Positions 25,416-28,644 of a stretch of DNA of 28,644 nucleotides are shown one piece after another. The stretch is from a virus. The notes beneath the pieces are model-generated. The model had not been told where the DNA came from and made no database searches. It saw nothing but the letters and a program-made list of their open reading frames with translations. The stretch is taken from positions 1-28,644 of the IMG/VR virus record IMGVR_UViG_3300004806_000761; one strand, 5' to 3'. How positions within the stretch are numbered: position 1 is the first letter of the stretch; every line of letters begins with the position of its first letter. The position numbers and the translations under genes are program-made.

Positions 25416-26081
25416 ATGAATGTACGCGGTTTGATTATTGACGTATCCAGCAACAACCACGGCAACAACGCGCCTATCAACTGGCACCGAGTTCGTCAGG
25501 CTGGGATTGTTGGGGCCGTCATTAAGGCAACGCAAATGGACAAGCACGGCGTCGAGTACGTCAACCCGTGGTATCACCGCGACCTCGCTGGGGCTATCTC
25601 CGCAGGCATCCCTGCCATCGCGTACCACTGGGCTTCCATCGCGGACCACTCGGCAGGCTTTGACCCTTCCAAGGAAGCCAAGTTCTTTGTCCAGAAGGCC
25701 GGTCCTCACTACGCTCGTGTGGTTGACGTGGAGACGGCTGGCAACGTCCGGTGGGCCAATGCGTTCTTGGCGGAGCTCGACGGAGACTCCGAGAACAAGG
25801 CCATCTACGGCGGTCAATCCGCCACCGACCCCTCGCGTGACCCTCGCACCGGCAAGGAAGTCCCGATCTACGCCCAGCGTTGGGTCGCTGCCTACCCCGG
25901 CCCCGTCCACTCGTGCGTGATGCACCAGTTCACCGACAAGGGGCAGGTGCCCGGCATCTTCGGCAACGTGGACCTTTCCCGTTGGCTCGGCACTCGCGCT
26001 GAGTTCATTCAGTTGTTTGGAGCCAAACCCCCTAACCAGATTGTCAACATCGTGAAGCCCATCAAGAAGTTGGGAAAGTGA
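25416..26081 (+). CDS. endolysin, GH25 lysozyme (221 aa)
   Basis: The protein hydrolyses the beta-1,4 bond between N-acetylmuramic acid and N-acetylglucosamine in peptidoglycan at the end of infection. The GH25 barrel shows GLIIDVSSNN (D9 as an active-site acid), AVIKATQ, an AYHWAS strand (69-74), VVDVET (D104 and E106, the D-x-E catalytic pair), and the closing CVMHQFTDKGQVPGIFGNVD (167-186). At 221 residues the catalytic domain fills nearly all of the protein. Only a short Lys-rich tail (VNIVKPIKKLGK) remains, with no separate wall-binding domain. No signal peptide is present, so export needs a holin. AAGGAGAGG provides a strong start. Confidence 0.93.
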   Translation: MNVRGLIIDVSSNNHGNNAPINWHRVRQAGIVGAVIKATQMDKHGVEYVNPWYHRDLAGAISAGIPAIAYHWASIADHSAGFDPSKEAKFFVQKAGPHYARVVDVETAGNVRWANAFLAELDGDSENKAIYGGQSATDPSRDPRTGKEVPIYAQRWVAAYPGPVHSCVMHQFTDKGQVPGIFGNVDLSRWLGTRAEFIQLFGAKPPNQIVNIVKPIKKLGK

Positions 26082-26082
26082 T

Positions 26083-26466
26083 GTGTCTCATTTACGCCCG
26101 AACTGGATTGAGATTGGCACGATGGCGGCAGGGCTTGTCGCGGTTTCTACCGCGTGGGTTATCCCTTCCGTTCGCAAGTTTTTCGGCGGATACGAACGAT
26201 GGCGAAAAGAACGTCTTTTTCTCCACGGGGACAAAGGGATAGAAGGCGTGCGCCCCGCGACCCTCACGGCGATAGAGCGCGTGGCGAGCCTTGAAACCCA
26301 AGTTACTTCCATCAAAACGCAGGTCTGTTCCATCGAGACAAAACTGGACGATTTCATCCACGCCCAAACCCCCAACGGCGAGAACACCGACAACGTAGGT
26401 GACCTCATCAAGCGCATGGCGCGACAAATGGGAGTTGTTTTGGAAAAGGGCGACACCAAAGCCTAA
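26083..26466 (+). CDS. one-helix membrane protein, probable holin partner (127 aa)
   Basis: The GTG at 26083 begins 1 nt after the endolysin stop. A single membrane helix (about 12-30, GTMAAGLVAVSTAWVIPSV) is followed by a basic segment (RKFFGGYERWRKERLFLHGD). A coiled-coil stretch with regular hydrophobic spacing comes next (about 62-90, TAIERVASLETQVTSIKTQV), then a C-terminal helix. This layout resembles the DUF2746 type of small phage membrane proteins that accompany lysins in actinophages. I use that name only as a resemblance. Position next to the endolysin suggests it controls or completes membrane disruption. The gene is followed by a new transcription unit. Confidence 0.8.
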   Translation: MSHLRPNWIEIGTMAAGLVAVSTAWVIPSVRKFFGGYERWRKERLFLHGDKGIEGVRPATLTAIERVASLETQVTSIKTQVCSIETKLDDFIHAQTPNGENTDNVGDLIKRMARQMGVVLEKGDTKA

Positions 26467-26469
26467 TTA
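26440..26469 (+). promoter_or_regulatory. possible promoter for nuclease/recombination genes
   Basis: TTGGAA (26440-26445), an 18-nt spacer and TAATTA (26464-26469) end just at the stop codon region of the membrane gene. Transcription would start near 26476, one base before the hairpin at 26477-26506. Lysis and recombination genes belong to different phases of infection, so a promoter boundary here is expected. Confidence 0.4.
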
Positions 26470-26476
26470 GGTGTAT

Positions 26477-26506
26477 GCTGCTCCCAACGTCTACAAAGGG
26501 AGCAGC
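26477..26506 (+). promoter_or_regulatory. RBS-sequestering hairpin
   Basis: GCTGCTCCC (26477-26485) pairs perfectly with GGGAGCAGC (26498-26506) over a 12-nt loop. The right arm holds the GGGAG ribosome binding site and touches the GTG start at 26507. Folding would hide the site, so translation of the nuclease could depend on opening by a protein, on upstream ribosomes, or on temperature. Confidence 0.6.
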
Positions 26507-27403
26507 GTGAAACCAGTTAACCGTCCAATGGTGGCGAACCTTCGCCAACTGAAAGCCGCCTATGAAGCGGAATCCCCGAAGCCGATTGCGCTAGGAACAA
26601 TCCTGCGTAACTCTGCCGTTCTGGGCTGTGCGCGACAAATGGCGTACAACTACCACGAAGCACCAGCGTCCAATTCCATCTCTGGCCCGAACGCTCTGGT
26701 CATGCAGAACGGAACGCTTATCGGTGAGCAGTTTGCCATCCTCGCCAAAGAGGTATATCCAAATTCCATCGCGGAGGAACCCTCGTCAGCCAAGCCGTTT
26801 GTTTCTGGCTCGGTGGACATTTACATTCCCGAAGGCGACCTTGTGGCGGTGGACCCGTCATGGACCAAGGGCAACGCCGTGGTGGAAATCAAGTCAATGG
26901 GCCGGTGGAACTTTGACCAGCAGGTAGGCATCAACTCCACCAAGCGTCAGATTCTTCCCGAAGGCCACGGCCCGAAGTTGGGGGCGATCATCCAGGCGGG
27001 CGTGAACGCGCTTGGATTGGAGACTCGCCTCGGAGTTACGATCAACACCATCATCCTCGTCAGCGAAACCTTTGAGAACCTGAGCGTGCAGAAGTGCGAG
27101 CAGATGGGGATTCACCTTGACGACTACACCCGTATGTCCGCCGAGTGGCATTTCGACCGTGAGTATTGGGAGCCGTTGGCCCAGCGCGAACTCGAACGCA
27201 TGGCTCAGATCGCCGACGAGATTGAGCATGGCTTTCTCCCCCCTCGTTACGCCGGAGACGACAACGGCCACATCAAGGAGTTGGACCCGTTCGGCAAGGA
27301 CTGGCAATGTGCATACTGTTCACACCGAGACACCTGCCAGCGCGACGGACGCGGCTCGGTGCCGATTCTTGACAGCGTGGTTCCGAAGTTGAAGGGCGCG
27401 TGA
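26507..27403 (+). CDS. PD-(D/E)XK nuclease, Cas4/RecB-like (298 aa)
   Basis: This is a DNA exonuclease of the RecB/Cas4 type, likely resecting ends to supply single strands for the Rad52-type protein downstream. Catalytic pattern: GSVDIYI (D104), VEIKSM (E127, K129) and a helix with IIQAG (Q163). An N-terminal cysteine (C41 in LGCARQ) and a C-terminal cluster CAYCSHRDTC (C268, C271, C277) match the four-cysteine iron-sulphur site of Cas4 and AddB-type nucleases. The GTG at 26507 is chosen because GGGAG lies at the right distance; the frame extends back to 26471 through the hairpin, giving a 310-aa alternative without its own site. The stop overlaps the next ATG (TGATG). Confidence 0.88.
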   Translation: MKPVNRPMVANLRQLKAAYEAESPKPIALGTILRNSAVLGCARQMAYNYHEAPASNSISGPNALVMQNGTLIGEQFAILAKEVYPNSIAEEPSSAKPFVSGSVDIYIPEGDLVAVDPSWTKGNAVVEIKSMGRWNFDQQVGINSTKRQILPEGHGPKLGAIIQAGVNALGLETRLGVTINTIILVSETFENLSVQKCEQMGIHLDDYTRMSAEWHFDREYWEPLAQRELERMAQIADEIEHGFLPPRYAGDDNGHIKELDPFGKDWQCAYCSHRDTCQRDGRGSVPILDSVVPKLKGA

Positions 27404-27642
27404 TGGCGGAAGTTGACAAAACGGACGGCGAGTTTTGGTACGACAAGTGGGTCGCCGCTGTGAACGTAATGCTGGCGCAAACCAATGAAATGCGACGTTT
27501 GAGGGACGCACTCAAAGCAATTCTGAAAGAAGCGTCGTTCAACAAAGAACAAGAAGATGGGTATTGCGATTTTCTCATTGACAAATTTTTCATGCTTGAC
27601 GGCGAGGTTGCCGAAACCATCCGAGAAATAATTGGCGCATGA
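27403..27642 (+). CDS. helical hypothetical protein, 79 aa
   Basis: The ATG at 27403 overlaps the nuclease stop; an in-frame GTG one codon earlier is also possible. The protein is almost entirely helical, with alternating hydrophobic and charged residues (VNVMLAQTNEMRRLRDALKA in the first half, DFLIDKFFMLDGEVAETIRE near the end). It has no Cys pair, nuclease motif or membrane segment. Its place between nuclease and annealing protein genes suggests a small partner or regulator in the recombination module. Function unknown. The next gene starts within its stop (ATGA). Confidence 0.75.
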   Translation: MAEVDKTDGEFWYDKWVAAVNVMLAQTNEMRRLRDALKAILKEASFNKEQEDGYCDFLIDKFFMLDGEVAETIREIIGA

Positions 27643-27767
27643 GAAAGTTCCGCTGCCCCAAATGCCAACACGAAGTCATCGCACGGGCAACGGAAGTTCT
27701 GCACAACTGCAAGTCCAACAAGAACACCATGACGAAATACGTCTTTGTGAGAGAGGAAGAAGAATGA
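27639..27767 (+). CDS. 42-aa zinc-ribbon protein
   Basis: The ATG at 27639 overlaps the preceding stop (ATGA). The protein has C6-x2-C9 (RCPKCQHEV) and H22-x-C24 (VLHNC), a C-x2-C-x12-H-x-C pattern that would hold one zinc ion. It ends in a beta strand (TKYVFVREEEE). Small phage proteins of this exact shape, with the ribbon followed by a K-x-Y-V-x-x tail, are familiar from actinophage early regions, function unknown. The end overlaps the next start by four bases, so the chain of coupled genes supports its reality. Confidence 0.8.
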   Translation: MRKFRCPKCQHEVIARATEVLHNCKSNKNTMTKYVFVREEEE

Positions 27768-27994
27768 CAATCCCGATCATCGGAGAAAAGAAACACCACC
27801 ACCCCGTTTTCACGCCACGAGAACTCGGAACGATTGAGTTGGCCCTACAGGGGTTAATCAAGAATTTTGAGTTGGGGAGTTCAACGGGCGACCGCGAGGT
27901 TGACGAACTCATTGGACAGTCGGCGGAGTCGGCCCACACCAAAGTCTTTGAAGCCCTCACTATTCTGAACGGAGCCAACGATGGGGCTAAGTGA
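27764..27994 (+). CDS. hypothetical protein, 76 aa
   Basis: The start at 27764 has GAGGAAGA 3-10 nt upstream and overlaps the stop of the zinc-ribbon gene. The open frame extends back to 27632 but that part is out of frame with the real 42-aa gene. The first residues are TIPIIGEKKHHHPVFTP, followed by two helices (LGTIELALQGLIKNFEL and VDELIGQSAESAHTKVFEAL). No catalytic motif is visible. It may be a regulator or subunit in the recombination module. It overlaps the start of the annealing protein gene by 14 nt. Confidence 0.75.
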   Translation: MTIPIIGEKKHHHPVFTPRELGTIELALQGLIKNFELGSSTGDREVDELIGQSAESAHTKVFEALTILNGANDGAK

Positions 27995-28562
27995 CCAGCA
28001 GATCGAGGTTCTTCTCCGCCCTATCCGCCCAGAACGAGTCCTACAGGCTCAGGGCCAGTCGCACGTCCCAGCGTATGACGTGGCGGCGCACCTGACGAGA
28101 GTTCTCGGATTCGGGAATTGGGAGACGAGAACTCTGTCCTGCAACCTTCTCTTTGAAGAACAGGAATTGAAAGAGAACGCTAAGACGCACAAGAATTACG
28201 TTGCTTGGACCGTGGGCTACTCCGCGATGGTGCGCCTGACCATTCGTGACCTCTCAGGCGAATACGTCGCCAGTTGGGAGAACGGGGCGGCAGGAGACGC
28301 GGTGAACCAACCTTCTCGCGCCGACGCCCACCACCTTGCCATGACGACCGCCATCTCCACCGCTCTAAAGCGTTGTGCGGCGTTCGGTTTGGGTGACCAG
28401 TTCGGCCTCAGCCTCTACAACAAGGGCTCAATGGGGCCGTTGATTAAGACCATCGTGGGTGGTGGACCCCAGGGCACCGGAGCGCCGGACGTTGAGAGCC
28501 ACATTCCCAAGCCCGAAACCATCGGCAACGACGAGAAAGACCCTGAAAGGCCGTTTGAATGA
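27981..28562 (+). CDS. Rad52/Rad22-family single-strand annealing protein (193 aa)
   Basis: It coats single-stranded DNA and anneals complementary strands, usually with a partner exonuclease, here probably the Cas4-like gene upstream. Family pattern: the N-terminal LSDQQIEVLLRPIRPERVL, then VAAHLTRVLGFGNWETR, a beta segment with VGYSAMVRLTIRDLSGEY, and the helix ADAHHLAMTTAISTALKRCA followed by FGLGDQFGLSLYNKGS. The conserved core ends near residue 150, leaving an acidic, Pro-rich tail (PKPETIGNDEKDPERPFE) that may bind a single-strand binding protein. GGAG precedes the ATG at 27981. The length fits compact phage members of the family. Confidence 0.9.
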   Translation: MGLSDQQIEVLLRPIRPERVLQAQGQSHVPAYDVAAHLTRVLGFGNWETRTLSCNLLFEEQELKENAKTHKNYVAWTVGYSAMVRLTIRDLSGEYVASWENGAAGDAVNQPSRADAHHLAMTTAISTALKRCAAFGLGDQFGLSLYNKGSMGPLIKTIVGGGPQGTGAPDVESHIPKPETIGNDEKDPERPFE

Positions 28563-28644
28563 GAGCTGTAGGCCGTCCTAAGACAATGCAGGAGCGCAAG
28601 GGGAAACTTCTGTACCTCGATTCGGCAGATATGGAATGGTTTGT
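28559..28644 (+). CDS. partial gene cut by the window edge
   Basis: The ATG at 28559 overlaps the stop of the annealing protein (ATGA), and the frame stays open to the edge. Visible residues are RAVGRPKTMQERKGKLLYLD and SADMEWF. The start with G-R-P-K and a following beta strand hints at a small DNA-binding (ribbon-helix-helix-like) protein, but only 28 codons are seen, so no function is assigned. Confidence 0.55.
   Translation, partial: MRAVGRPKTMQERKGKLLYLDSADMEWF

Noticed and set aside
26471-26506. Upstream GTG as start of the nuclease
   Set aside because: It lacks a ribosome binding site, while GGGAG is well placed for the GTG at 26507; the extra residues would be encoded by the hairpin.

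Overview
The window is a stretch of a tailed double-stranded DNA phage, most likely one infecting an actinobacterium. The evidence is a terminase-portal-scaffold-capsid order, a GH25 lysozyme endolysin and a Cas4-like nuclease next to a Rad52-type annealing protein. Base composition is moderately GC-rich (by eye, not computed), ATG and GTG starts both follow GGAG-type ribosome binding sites, and several small proteins have the look of actinophage families. No integrase, repressor, insertion sequence or CRISPR array is visible. The host assignment is inference. No long tape measure follows the capsid gene, and no recognisable tail-tube or tail-assembly-chaperone gene is present. The connector plus propeller pair and a giant protein in the head region suggest a short-tailed (podovirus-like) particle.

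Layout. 1-1050 is a small-gene and RNA region: a 76-aa zinc-knuckle protein, a tRNA with anticodon CAT, a tRNA-like structured RNA touching its 3' end, a possible minus-strand membrane microprotein, and two small plus-strand ORFs of which the second (878-1051) looks real. A strong intrinsic terminator (1103-1124) closes it. 1176-13721 is the packaging and head operon: two-helix membrane protein, large terminase with an N-terminal helix-turn-helix, portal, a disordered Gln/Pro-rich protein, a giant 2010-aa virion protein, and two further structural proteins. Start and stop codons overlap at most junctions.

A stem-loop at 13719-13753 overlaps a good sigma70-type promoter (TTGCTT, 17 nt, TAGTAT), which probably gives the scaffold and major capsid genes (13881-15673) their own high expression. 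Four tiny genes follow (15701-16647), then a 903-aa tail spike with an SGNH hydrolase interrupted by beta modules. After it come a second fibre, a His-rich two-helix membrane protein, two small conserved proteins, a connector-like protein, a 694-aa propeller-like tail protein and a third fibre-like protein. The lysis pair (GH25 endolysin plus a one-helix membrane protein) occupies 25416-26466.

From 26507 to the right edge is an early or middle recombination module: PD-(D/E)XK/Cas4-like nuclease, helical protein, 42-aa zinc-ribbon protein, 76-aa protein, Rad52-family annealing protein and the start of another gene. A putative promoter at 26440-26469 would start a transcript almost exactly at a 9-bp perfect hairpin that buries the ribosome binding site of the nuclease gene.

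The items most worth a second look are the tRNA-like RNA at 477-591, the SGNH spike with nested beta modules and an Asn in place of the usual catalytic Asp, the giant virion protein, the Thr/Gly/Ala-rich insertion in the major capsid protein, and the RBS-sequestering hairpin before the nuclease gene.
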